Shown: positions 1 to 9,306 of the stretch, one piece after another
How the letters are laid out: each line of letters starts with the position of its first letter
How positions within the stretch are numbered: position 1 is the first letter of the stretch
Assembly (NCBI GenBank): GCA_015501055.1
Contig: JADNYV010000773.1
Span: 1-15,831, forward strand
DNA: 15,831 nt
Origin: Mucidula mucida
Taxonomy: Eukaryota; Basidiomycota; Agaricomycetes; Agaricales; Physalacriaceae
Direction: 5' to 3'
Notes under the pieces: generated by a model
Told to the model about the DNA's origin: nothing
Databases searched by the model: none
Seen by the model: the letters and a program-made list of their open reading frames with translations, nothing else
Program-made: the position numbers and the translations under genes

Positions 1-674
1 TCGTAAGGTTGTTGGAATCTCTAGTATGCTGCTCAAGCGCCCAGCGTCATCGAGACTAAGCAGAACGATATGTTGAGGTCTGCAGGACCTTGTGTTAGGT
101 GTGCTCCGGCGGCTCATGAATTACGCACCCATTCAATTGGCTGGTGAGGATGGCAGCACATGCGGCTGCATCTTGATTGGTATTCAGCGTAAGCGGCCCA
201 TTGAAGACAGATCCTTGAGGCGACCATTCGCTGCATTTGATTCCCGCCTTCCAGTCCCAGATGGTCAGAACCGACCAAATAGCATTCGCCACAGTCAGTA
301 TCCAGTGTTCTCTGAAGAACCGGACCTCGGTTATGGATGTGCTTAGTGTGGCCATGAATTCGATTTGGGTTGTCAAATCTAGTCGTCCTGATCGCCATTT
401 GGATGCGACGCGGTAAGATCGACGCGTATGCTGCTCAAGATCCTGGCCGTCAGGACATGAGAAGACCGAATTCTTGGAGGCGTTGATCCAGACGATCTGG
501 AGTGTGGAAATGTCACGAAGACGTCTGGAGGTCTACGCTTGAGCCTGGTGAGCATTGCAAAGGGATATGCTTTTGGGAGCCTACTTTGCGGAGGATGAGT
601 ATCTCAGGAACTTGACAGAAATTGAGAATAAGAATCGATAAGTCCTCGGGCAGAGTATCCAAAGTATAGCCCAT
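1..674 (-). CDS. F-box protein with C-terminal beta-propeller-like region (partial, runs off left edge)
   Basis: Exons 674-585, 532-129 and 79-1 (minus strand); introns of 52 and 49 bp; the 3' part lies outside the window. The start at 674 follows AAAC (good context). Residues about 5-40 form an F-box: LPEDLSILILNFC, then ILRK joined across intron 1 to TSRRLRDIS. This motif binds Skp1 in SCF ubiquitin ligases. Exon 2 then reads CPDGQDLE and IWSVLTIWDW, which resembles the WD-like region of Agaricomycete F-box proteins; exon 3 gives LLSLDDAGRLSSILEIP. All phases are consistent and no stop interrupts the model. Such F-box genes are numerous and fast-evolving in mushrooms, so the substrate cannot be predicted. 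It is divergent from the esterase pseudogene to its right. Confidence 0.8.
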
Positions 675-1171
675 GTTTGTCGAGAGAGGATGATCAAGCG
701 CTTCGGCTATATTCGGCTATATCATCCGGCAATCGAGTTGCCGATATGAGCGCCGCTTTAAGCTTGAACTGGGCAAGGCATCCACTCTCAAAAGAAGATC
801 AGCATGTCATCGGCTTACTTATCACTCCCGTAGACGTCCGCAGCTCTTCTCCTCTCAGGCTTTTCCTCATTGAACGGCGGAACCAAACTCGCCCAACTTT
901 TGCATTAGCCAAGGCTTGTTACTTCCAAAGGATTTAGACAACGGCGACGTTCCTTTCCTCGGAGTATCTCCCAAACCGCTTATTTAGCATCAGCAATGCA
1001 CAATAAGAACTCCGAAGAGTTCCAGCGGAAGAATCCAAGAGTTTCTAGATACCGTCCAAGCTGCTTATACTCTACCGTGAGAGCCGTAAGCGCGTGCAAA
1101 GACCAAGCGGGGTTGAACGGCGTACAGTGCTAGTATTTAAGAGCCCAGGCATCCAGCCAGATGTCCCATAT
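675..1171. other. Intergenic: divergent promoter region
   Basis: About 500 bp between the F-box start and the esterase pseudogene. It contains a perfect 10-bp tandem duplication (TTCGGCTATA at 702-711 and 712-721). A plus-strand open frame at 677-937 shows no recognisable protein features and no supporting splice structure, so I treat it as chance. No other gene was seen. Confidence 0.5.
1133..1140 (+). promoter_or_regulatory. TATA-like box of the esterase pseudogene
   Basis: The sequence TATTTAAG lies about 32 bp upstream of the relic ATG at 1172. It is probably the remnant core promoter of the dead esterase copy. This is motif-based only. Confidence 0.35.
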
Positions 1172-1843
1172 ATGCTAATGTTGTGCTCCTTGCTTTCCGC
1201 GTTGTCTCTGGTCCTCCCTCTGGCTTTAGGGCAAGAGATAGCTCCAACTGTGAACTTGGGCTATGCAAAGTACCAAGGGGTGTTTGCCTCCAATATTTCC
1301 TCTTTCTGTGGTATGCGCTTTGCTGCGCCGCCTGTTGGTGAGTGTTTTTTTACTAGTGAATCGTGATGAGTGTTGGATGGCAAACACGTGATCCGCTGCC
1401 AGCATTTGCAGGATCAATTGGATGCTTAGCCCTTAGTCTTTCTACCACAACTAAGGGTAAGCATTTGTCTCTCTATACCAACGATACACGGGCTGATACA
1501 TAGTTCAGCGTTATCTGACCGTTGTGTATTGTATAGGTACAAATAAGAGTCTTTCTACCACAACTAAGGCATTATCTGATCATTGTGTATTGTATAGGTT
1601 CTAACAATGAGGCCGTAAGTATACATGTCCATAGGCTCTTTGAGGTGGAGAGAACCGCAGCTTCTAGAAACCAAGCCCGACGTTCAGAACACTTGGGCCG
1701 GCGTGTCTACAAGCAACTTTTGCTTTTGGCTTGGTCGCCACTAACCCATGGGTGTTAATGGATCCAAGACTGAGTTCAATCTCACAGTCAATTCCGCTTC
1801 GAACTTGACCTCAGAAGACTGCCTGTTTCTTAAGTCAATCTAG
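1172..1843 (+). pseudogene. Carboxylesterase type B pseudogene, N-terminal remnant
   Basis: Relic exon 1 (1172-1337) encodes a signal peptide and then VNLGYAKYQGVFAS and RFAAPPVG, matching exon 1 of the intact esterase at 2760. It ends at a GTGAGT donor in the same phase. Relic exon 2 starts at 1635 after an ATAG acceptor and reads LRWREPQ, DVQN and SEDCLFL, all counterparts of the intact exon 2. It is broken by TAA at 1742-1744 and TAG at 1841-1843. Nothing corresponding to exons 3-14, including the catalytic Ser, Glu and His, is found downstream, so the copy is dead. Its first intron is 297 bp against 53 bp in the intact gene and holds internal repeats. The signal peptide and splice borders survive, which points to fairly recent decay. 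Confidence 0.85.
1435..1600. repeat. Interleaved short repeats inside the pseudogene intron
   Basis: A 22-bp block is present twice with no mismatch (1435-1456 and 1548-1569). A second 28-bp block occurs at 1511-1538 and 1572-1599 with two differences. The order is A-B-A-B with unequal spacing (113 and 61 bp), so this is not a simple tandem duplication. It helps explain why the intron grew to about 300 bp. Both B copies end in TATTGTATAGG, which resembles a 3' splice site; repeated acceptor ends may reflect duplication of an intron tail. Confidence 0.75.
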
Positions 1844-2469
1844 ACTGGTCAGTAAGCCGCTGCTCCAGTCCCTGTTAAGTCTTTGTTACAAGTCTTTTTT
1901 CTTCAAAATTACATATCTATCATACAATTTCTTGTCAAATTACTTGTCCTGTATTCGATTGACAATGGCAGGCCGCTGTGACCCGCCGTGACAAAAAACT
2001 TCACGCCAAACTTTTTGCAAACTTTCAATGTGCTTTTCCTGCTGTACTGGTTGCCTACATCGCGCTTGCTCAGTGCTCTTTCCTAACGAAGGGTAGGCTC
2101 CTGGCTATGGTTTATAGTCACAGCCATGCACAGGCCATACACCTTCGTCAAGTGGTCAATCTGTATTGAAAGGTGCGCCACACGTGTTGCTTTTGGTCTG
2201 AAGGTCTGAAGTTGAACGTGCGTCGACCGTGCTAGAATTCTATGCAACCAGTAATTCCATAATTTAAGCCACATACGGATGACCATGGGTTATCAGGACG
2301 TCGACTGTACACTACAAATCAGTTTAGGTAGGCGGAAGTTCTGTCCTGCGCCGACGCGAAAGTTCAAACTGATGTGATGCTTCACATGTGGTTCCGGGGC
2401 ATTAGCATCAGCATCACAAATCACGAATCAGCGTGCTCGTCAGTTGATCATTCTTCTACAGTTCAAAAG
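1844..2469. other. Intergenic between the esterase pseudogene and the MITE
   Basis: About 620 bp with no exon I can recognise. I searched for further exons of the decayed esterase and found none. Short open frames at 1978-2169 (+) and 2083-2286 (-) have no family features. There is a small inverted repeat (ATCAGTTT near 2319 against AAACTGAT near 2367) of no known meaning. The region likely holds decayed gene sequence and distal promoter of the intact esterase. Confidence 0.4.
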
Positions 2470-2499
2470 GTACTGTAGTGTTTCGACCGCAAATTCACA
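2470..2499 (+). repeat. Left terminal inverted repeat of the MITE
   Basis: Thirty bases starting GTACTGTAG and ending TTCACA. They differ from the complement of the right repeat at three positions (10, 21 and 24). Confidence 0.8.
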
Positions 2500-2530
2500 T
2501 AACGGGTCACGGGGGTCTTTGAAGTGAAGC

Positions 2531-2538
2531 TATATATA
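2531..2538 (+). promoter_or_regulatory. TATA-like run inside the MITE
   Basis: TATATATA lies 222 bp before the esterase ATG. A second candidate, CTATAAG (2606-2612), sits inside a small palindrome of CCGCT/AGCGG. No TATA box is seen in the 40 bp between MITE and ATG, so the core promoter of the esterase probably lies within the element. Motif-based inference. Confidence 0.3.
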
Positions 2539-2689
2539 CATCATAACGGGTCACGGACCACTTTGGTCAGGCACGAGCCTCCAAATAAGGAAATTTCAGG
2601 TCCCGCTATAAGCGGAACTGTCCAAAAAAGGCAATTTAAGGGTCTGTGAAGCTGTTCGCTGTAACTTCAGACCATAATGGGTCACAGGC

Positions 2690-2719
2690 TGTGAAGTTAC
2701 GGTCGAAACGCTACAGTAC
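2690..2719 (-). repeat. Right terminal inverted repeat of the MITE
   Basis: Thirty bases that are the inverted counterpart of 2470-2499, ending CTACAGTAC. The esterase start codon lies 40 bp further on. Confidence 0.8.
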
Positions 2720-2759
2720 GTGCGGGGTGGGAACCGAACGCTCCTTGTACTCTTCAGTC

Positions 2760-5065
2760 ATGTATCATCGTCTACTGTCTCTCTGTCTGCTTTTCGCGCG
2801 CTCCTGGGCACAAGACGCCAGTCCTATTGTCGACCTTGGGTACGCAAAGTACCAAGGCGCCTTTTCCTCCAGCACCAACATTACCCGTTTCCGGGGTATT
2901 CGCTATGCCGCACCTCCCATTGGTGAGATACAACACCCTCCCATCGTGGACGCGTCAATATTAGACATCGGTCAGGTGCTTTGAGATGGCGTGAACCTCA
3001 GGCGCCCGTTGAAGTGTCCGACGTGCAGAACGCCACCATGTTGGGTCCGGCGTGCATCACAGTGATCAGTAACGGTATTGGTGATACTAATCCGTATACG
3101 GGGTACACTTTCAGCGCTGCGCCGACCACGTCGTTGACTGTCAAGCGTGAAGAAGCCGATGGGTATTCGGAGGATTGTCTTTCTCTCAAGTAAAAGCGCC
3201 TCCAAGAGTTAGACCTCGAATAACATGTTGCAGCGTCTATATACCAGGCCAGCTGGTCCCAGGGAATTTCACGGATCTCTTACCGGTTCTTGTCTTCATC
3301 CATGGGGGAGGGTAAGACTGTACCTCTTCTTCGTTTTGTTGATTACCAATTGTCTAGCTACGCGAGAGGAAACGGCAGTCTTCCTGGGGACGACCTCATC
3401 CGCGGCTCTGGCTATAGTGTTCTGACTGTCATCCTTCAGTACCGGCTCGGGCTTTTTGGCTTTCTTGCAGGCCAAGCGGTGAAAGACGACGGAGCGCTTA
3501 ATGCTGGTTTACGTGAGTCAACGTCCTATACCGTAAGATTGATATACTGACACTGATGCTTTTGACATTTGCTGATAGTTGATCAACAGTATGCGCTGCG
3601 ATGGGTTCAAACTCATGTAAGTTATTCATTCTTGATTGATCGTAGGATCATACGTACTCGCTGATGTTTCTTCAAGATTGAGAAATTCGGAGGCGATCCT
3701 GAACGAGTTACGATTTGGGGTGAATCAGCAGGTTTGCGTCTCTGACTTTCCTGACTAGTCGCCAAGTTCTAACGGTCTAGAATATCAGGTGCTGGGTCTG
3801 TCCTCCAGCATGTCGTAGCCAATGATGGGAAAACCTCGCCGGCTCTTTTCAGAGGAGCTATTACGAGCTCTACCTTCTTGCCATCCCAGTATGCGTGCAA
3901 CGATGCAATCCCGGAGGTGAGTGAGCGCGCAAGTATCTTCTACGTGAAAATCCTAATTCTTTTAGCAATTGTATTCTGAAGTTGTCACTCGCGCGAAGTA
4001 CGTGTTGCTCGTGAGTCGTTGCATCAAGTACTTAGCTACCTTCTGCAGCTGTTCATCATCGAAAGACGCTTTGAGCTGTCTTCGGCAAATCGATACAGCG
4101 ACCCTCGAAGCCATCAACATTGCAGTCATTATTCGAGGTTTCTACGGCACGTTCGTCTTCAACCCCGTCGTCGACGGAACGTTCATCACTCAACGGCCGA
4201 GCGAGGCTTTGCGTCAGCGGAAACTCAACGGGGTGGGTACCTCATTAGGAATAAACGTACTTATCTCATGAGTATTTACAGGACATGTTATACGCAGTGA
4301 CGAATGCCAACGAAGGACTGTTATACGTGGATGCGAATATCGCAGACACGGCTGTTGTGGCGGATTACCTCACGCAATTGTACCCAAAGCTGAGCGACAG
4401 CAGCGTGCAAGCGGGTGCTGCTCTTTACGCTCACGCCGGCTTAGGAAGCGCGTTTGACCAGGTCGTGGCGATTATGAGCGAATGTATGTCATTTCCGTGC
4501 GAGGATGTGTATTCGAAGCTGATGCTTGTATCAGCTGTCTTCGTATGCCCATCGTATTTCCTCCTCCAGGCTTTCGATGGGAGCGCGTTCAAGGTAAGCG
4601 CACACAGGCAAGTGCGCTACTAGTCGCTGACGGAACAGGCGGAATTCGCCATACCCCCTGCGACGCACGGGCTCGATGTGCTCTTCTACTTTCCTTCGTG
4701 AGTTCTCCAGTACATGCGAGGCGCGTCTCATTACCGCCCAGACTCATGAATGGACCTCCGTACACCAACACAGACTTCATCACAGCGTTCGCTGCATCCT
4801 TCCCAGGTTTCGCGTCGACTCTGAATCCTGCGGATACGTTCGAAACGACGATTATACCCGCTTGGGATCGATACAAGCTCAAAGGTAGAAAGATTGAGAT
4901 GATTTTCAATCGAACGGAGGATGGAGAACCATTTATCGAGCCTTTCAGTACCTCTGCTTCATTGTTGAGGAGATGCGCGTAAGGATTCACGCTCAAAGTT
5001 GACTCATTACATGCTCAATGTCACGCAGGTTTTGGGAGAGTGTGGCGGCACAGACAGGTCAGTAG
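2760..5065 (+). CDS. Secreted carboxylesterase type B / lipase (alpha/beta hydrolase), 14 exons
   Basis: Exons: 2760-2922, 2976-3189, 3234-3311, 3358-3512, 3579-3616, 3677-3731, 3789-3916, 3966-3997, 4049-4232, 4282-4483, 4535-4593, 4639-4697, 4742-4978, 5029-5065; 546 aa, the family's usual length. The 13 introns are 43-66 bp and all phases agree. A signal peptide (about residues 1-17, ending SWA) precedes LGYAKYQG and RGIRYAAPPIG. Catalytic features: oxyanion-hole HGGG at 149-152; nucleophile Ser233 in GESAG, split across introns 6/7; probable acid Glu360 in NANEG; His446 in PPATHGLD. SEDCL (about 119-123) and several N-glycosylation sites fit a secreted enzyme. It should hydrolyse carboxylic, acyl-glycerol or similar lipophilic esters; Agaricomycete homologues are often annotated as carotenoid ester lipases, but specificity cannot be read here. 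An in-frame ATG at 2760 is preferred over upstream frames because the signal peptide starts there. It is a tandem paralogue of the pseudogene at 1172. Confidence 0.93.
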
Positions 5066-5465
5066 GAATAGAGGGAGCGGCGCAGTATACTCTGACCAGA
5101 GATGTCTAAAATGTCTTGAAATCGTCTTCTCGTCAACAATGAGCCTTTGCTTTCAGTTATCATTGAAGCCACTTGGGTCGTCCGTTCTCAGATTCCAGAA
5201 GTGACGCCACCTTATAGCTGTTTCAGTTCCTCTTCATTCCTCAAACCTATCAATAATAATACATTACATTGCCAAATAAATCAAGGTATCCGTTAAACGG
5301 TCGTCTTCAAGAACAACGAACTTGGTTGGGTCCATTCATAAATCATTTCTCCAAGTCTTGATTATCAGATTGTAAATCGACGTATTCAGGCGGGGAAGAT
5401 GTTCGTCGAGAGGAGAAACAAGATGTCCACGTCATAAAGAGGTCCTGTGCACCGAGTCTAATCAG
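5066..5465. other. Convergent intergenic region (3' flanks of esterase and seven-TM gene)
   Basis: 400 bp between the stop codons of two convergent genes. It holds only the presumed 3' UTRs; no exon, repeat or RNA gene was recognised. Confidence 0.5.
5275..5280 (+). other. Polyadenylation-like hexamer of the esterase
   Basis: AATAAA lies 210 bp after the esterase stop codon, following an A/T-rich stretch with CAATAATAAT. Fungal poly(A) signals are loose, so this is only a candidate. Confidence 0.3.
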
Positions 5466-6851
5466 TCAAGCTCGGGTAATGAAGGACTGACGAACCCTAT
5501 GAGTTCCGAAAGCGAGTCCCGCGAGGAATGGTACTAGAGTTTTCCGCGTTAGAGAGGCCAGCATAAGTAAACGTTGCTCGCCAAACATACCCGTAACTGT
5601 GGAAGCTTAGACCTCGGTAGGATAAGACAATGGTGAGAGACAAACCTAATAAAATGTTCCAAACAGCGCCTGCAGCTTTGCTCATAGTCGTAATGAAAGC
5701 AGCTAGACTGAAGAACCGTTTGAAGTAAGTCTCTACTAGCGTCATCAAACAGATGACGACTGACACTGCGGTACATCCAGCCAGGATGGTGAAAACACCG
5801 AATCGAATGGCCATCGATATTTGTAGGTCCTGTTTTCTAGTCTCAAGCATGCGTCTATTCTTCACGAGCGTGAAGATAATCCACACTTAAGGGTTAAGCT
5901 AGTCAGAATCTTGCCGTCAGCCCGAGTCAGGGGAAATCGTACTTTCACAACCAATCATGCCAGTCAGTGCAAGGAGCGTGATGGAGGCGGACATCCTGGC
6001 GCTAAATCGGTAAACTTTAGTTTGAGGTGTGTCGGCTAGAGAGGAGGATGCTTACTGGGGCGAACCAGCTCCAGCACCGCAGAACATACGAGCGTAGTCA
6101 AACTTCACCGTCTTCGTGTTGGTAACAGCCTATGAGAACAGTCAATCCTGGCCCATACGGAATGTGTGCAGACGAAGGTACCATAATGGAAACACAGAAC
6201 ATCACAGAAAAGACAATCAATGGAAGCCACGGCATCTGTCGTTGACAGCATGAGATTTGTGTATAGATTCGTTGATAGATTCCCTAACCAGGAGATTCCA
6301 TGTTCTACTCTTCTCTCGTTTCGTAGAGGTAGCTGCATGAAGCCCTAGCGCAACCTGTCTCAACGTATCAGTCACCAACGAGGTACAATGCGGGCATAGA
6401 TTCACGTCTAGCATGTAGCCTAGAACAGCAGCGCTTGCCCTGTCCTTCATTCAGCATCTTGTCTTCAGAATTGAGAAACAACCTCACGATGGCGGCCCTG
6501 AGTGAACACCAGATCAATAAGCTCGTCCGCGCCGGTAAACAAAGCTCACGCACCTGCATAAATCAACGCCGCTTGAAAAAGACACAATCCCCACGGTGGA
6601 TCCACTTTCCCGAATTGGAACATCACATTCGTAAGATAGAGCAGTGGAAAGATAGCGAGGGTGAAAAACATGGTGTACCACGCTCTAGTCCGATGTATGC
6701 GTCGATTCATCCGAGTTGTAATGAGGAAGAGCCACATCGACAGGCTCGACACTAGCGCAACAACATCGAACGCGATGATGAGTCCACGAGCTTGGCTTGG
6801 AGATGCCCAAGGCGTAGGGGAAGAAGACTGGCTGGGAAACATAGCAGACAT
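5466..6851 (-). CDS. Seven-transmembrane protein, basidiomycete GPCR-like family
   Basis: Exons (minus strand): 6851-6554, 6497-6488, 6439-6406, 6354-6289, 6235-6182, 6129-6056, 6001-5952, 5885-5646, 5596-5466; 318 aa, phases consistent. Seven hydrophobic segments follow a short Ser/Pro-rich N-terminus: around GLIIAFDVVALVSSL, AWYTMFFTLAIFPLLYL, LFQAALIYAGPPSASAAVLG, WNLLMPWLPLIVFSVMF, ITLLALTGMIVWIIFTLVK, AIRFGVFTILAGCTAVSVV, and VPFLAGLAFGTHR at the C-terminus. The layout, the PP after TM3 start and the final FGT resemble a large family of uncharacterised Agaricomycete membrane proteins. It is not a STE3-type pheromone receptor by any motif I can see. Exon 2 is only 10 nt; omitting it breaks the frame. 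The exon 7 acceptor is ambiguous (TTTAG at 6002 or CCAG 6 bp later). Ligand and role unknown. Confidence 0.78.
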
Positions 6852-7283
6852 AGTGGGTGATGATGAGCGATGGTGAGACGTGATGGTTAAAAGTCAAGAA
6901 GCAACGAGGAAACAATAACGAAAGACAACAATGGCATGAAGGTCTTGTCTGCAAGACAATAAGAATGCTTTCAACGTGCTTTCATATATTTGGCCCTCCA
7001 GGGGTGAAACACGGTGGTCCGTTCGCGGTGCACATAGCTTCTTTGAATACCAGAGATCGGAATTGACGCGAAGGCTCTTCGCGTTGAGCGCGCACAGCAG
7101 TTAGCGAGGCCACTTGTTCTTGTGGACAAAGGGCGTCGGCTATTGATCGGTGATCAAGTTGCTCACCGGCTAACAAACGCCGAACTTCGCGTCTTGCTGT
7201 GATTACATGGGGCTATCCCAGAATACATTAGTGTCAACAATAATAAGAACTCTACTTCGGTGATGATGCCTCAATGCGAACGG
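6852..7283. other. Intergenic: promoter of the seven-TM gene and 3' flank of the SAMHD1-like gene
   Basis: About 430 bp between tandem minus-strand genes. On the minus strand an AT-rich AAATATATG (around 6983-6991) sits about 130 bp before the seven-TM ATG and may be its TATA element. Open frames here (for example 6982-7176) have no protein features. Confidence 0.4.
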
Positions 7284-9306
7284 TCAACTCAGCGCAGATC
7301 GCTTCCTCTTTGATGGCGGCGAGTCGTCTCCAGCAGCACTGCGTATCTTCTTCGGGGTATATCCACCTTGCACCTGAGTAAACTTGTTTCGCGAGACCGG
7401 CTTCATGCTGCCTACGCTTGACACAGAGGAAGCCGCGTCGAGTGAAGGACGCCTGATCTTCGGAAGGATAGCATTATATCCTTCTTGCACGTGGGAGAAG
7501 AACCTATACAATCAGAGTGAGTTGGGTACTGACAAAAGCAGAGCAGATGGCCGTACTCCGGTCGTCTCGTGTACACACGTAGCATTATTTCGGCAAAGAT
7601 GGCGGGCATAAGGCTAGAGTGGTCTCCTTCTCCGGCAGGTTCACATACTCGAGGAACACATCAAATCTTCCAACTTGAGCACAGTGAAATCATCTCACCA
7701 TTCCGCCGCTTGTTGGAGTAGAACATGACATTGGAGGTTGGGTTCTTGTCTTTCATGCCCCAATGCATGGTCGACATAGAAACAATGACATCGGAAGGCT
7801 TCAGTGTGATTGAGGGATAAAGCTTGACCGCCTCGGCGACAATACGATCAGCAGTGACTTGTTCTTGGAATTGTTCACGGTCCGGCCAGCTGACAAGCTT
7901 ATAGTCGACCGCCTTGTAGAGGTCGCGTTTTCGTATGCGCCTGATAATGGCCTGAGACGGCGCTAATCGCTAAGTCAAATATATCAAGTGCTGAAATGAC
8001 TCGGAACATAAAGGACACATACATAATTCGTGCTGTACTCAATGCTATGCAATAGATTATCGGTCAGTCCAATAAATCGTTTCGGGTCATGGATACGAGA
8101 TGCTATGTCCAAGAATGGCTCAGCCAGCAGGAGCGCATCTATAATCATGAACTCGATAGCAGTGCCTGTCTTGTGGTTGTAAATCTTCTTGTGCAGGTTA
8201 AATCGCGTGTGGAATATATCGTAGACGTTCTCGACATCCTTGATGTTGTAGCAGATCTGGTTGTCGATGACACGAGCCGAATCAAGTAGTCTAGAAACGG
8301 TAAACGCGTACTCAGAGGGATGACTGAATAGGGATGACCTGTTGACTGTCGTGGAATCCTTCTCACCTAGACCAATCATACGGCTGTCGCGCATGAAATA
8401 GTCGAACCTATCATGATGTTAACCTTGAAATGCAAAGAAAATAACAGAAATGGTCACACTTGTCGACATCCAGCCCATTACGCTTGTTCGCGACGATGTC
8501 GAAAAAGAACTGCTTCTCGGATCTGATGGGGAACAGGCGTCAATGATGGCAATAGACGCGACGCGTTTTACGCACGGGCACCGATCTCGCTGACCAGCGA
8601 TGAGCGCTTTGATGAAGGTGGTGTCTTCAGCTGTAATGATGACTCCGTTGTCTTCAATGAGGAAGTCAAGCATCATCTCAGAGCCGTCCTCGTGTGTCCA
8701 CGTTTCGTTGGGGCTGTAAACATGTGAACAGGTCGAAAGAGTCCAAATCGTACTTGACGCACAGCGCGGCTGGAATGAACATTGAATCCCACAAATGACT
8801 CCATGGACCGTGCCCGAGGTCGTGACACAGTGCAGCAATTTCGACACATTGAACGTCGCGGTCGGTGATACCAAGCTCAGGCTGCTTTAGGCGTAATTTC
8901 GTTGAAAGAGTCCGGGCGAGATGAGCAACACCTGGGGCAGATTAAGATCCAAAAACGCCCTTTCTCAAAAGCACTCACCAAGCGAATGCTCGAATCGATT
9001 GTGAGATGCACCCGGCCACACGTAATACGACGTTCCAAGCTGCTTTATCTCGCGGAGACGCTGGAACTGGGGCCTATAGACGTGAGCCTGCTGGGTATCT
9101 GACAAGGCGCTAGTGAACATACGTGTCGATGAACTCGCACAGCCTATCATTGGCTTCAACTGGAATGTCGGACGCGTCAATGCCTGCAATATGAAAGAAA
9201 AGTCAACGAGCTCACTAAGATCGTGGACCTGGTCCTTTATCTTTCTAGGCGAGGCATGTAGCTCGTAGTCGTCGTCAGAATTGAGTTGTGTAGCCTGACT
9301 GCTCAT
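7284..9306 (-). CDS. HD-domain deoxynucleoside triphosphate triphosphohydrolase, SAMHD1 family
   Basis: Exons (minus strand): 9306-9216, 9159-9123, 9073-8979, 8931-8763, 8713-8582, 8522-8460, 8407-8339, 8290-8019, 7962-7683, 7613-7557, 7503-7284; 494 aa. The family splits dNTPs into deoxynucleoside and triphosphate, controlling dNTP pools. Metal ligands expected from human SAMHD1 are present: His72 (HNRFEHSLG), His111-Asp112 (CHDLGHGP) and Asp195 (LDVDKFDYF), plus His115, His120, His138, Lys196, Tyr199 and Asp203. Residues aligning with the human guanine-nucleotide activator site (D137, Q142, R145) are Asp42, Gln47 and Arg50 in [23 protein letters not shown] and [10 protein letters not shown] follow, then a Lys/Arg/Ser-rich tail ending KRKRSALS, a possible nuclear signal. 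The N-terminal SAM domain of the animal enzyme is absent. Weakest junctions: intron 7 (donor GTCATC, 8338) and intron 9 (donor GTGCTC, 7682), both chosen by family fit. Confidence 0.9.

Larger units (their letters stand above)
2470..2719. mobile_element. MITE-like element with 30-bp terminal inverted repeats
   Basis: The left end (2470-2499) and the reverse complement of the right end (2690-2719) match at 27 of 30 bases; both begin GTACTGTAG and continue GTTTCGACCG. The unit is 250 bp with no coding capacity. Three copies of GGGTCAC lie inside (2504, 2548, 2679), preceded by CATAACG or CATAATG, and GTGAAGCT occurs at 2524 and 2645. TA dinucleotides at 2471-2472 and 2717-2718 could be the target duplication of a Tc1/mariner-type MITE, with the element then running 2473-2716; this is inference. 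It ends 40 bp before the ATG of the intact esterase and so occupies its promoter. Confidence 0.75.

Noticed and set aside
92..346. Plus-strand open frame over the F-box gene
   Set aside because: It is antisense to exon 2 of the F-box gene, whose spliced protein is convincing.
702..721. 10-bp tandem repeat TTCGGCTATA x2
   Set aside because: Two copies only, no further units, no known element; most likely replication slippage.
677..937. 86-codon plus-strand open frame upstream of the esterase relic
   Set aside because: No family features, no splice partners, and it lies in the promoter between divergent genes.
4482..4996. Long open frames on both strands around 4.5-5.0 kb
   Set aside because: The plus frame is the retained-intron reading of esterase exons 11-13 partly out of frame; the minus frame is its antisense shadow.
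9160..9215. 32-bp intron (9215-9184) in the SAMHD1-like gene
   Set aside because: A 56-bp intron ending at ATTCCAG (9160) has normal length, same phase, and leaves exactly the spacing between the HD-like N-terminal motif and DTPQFQRLR seen in human SAMHD1.
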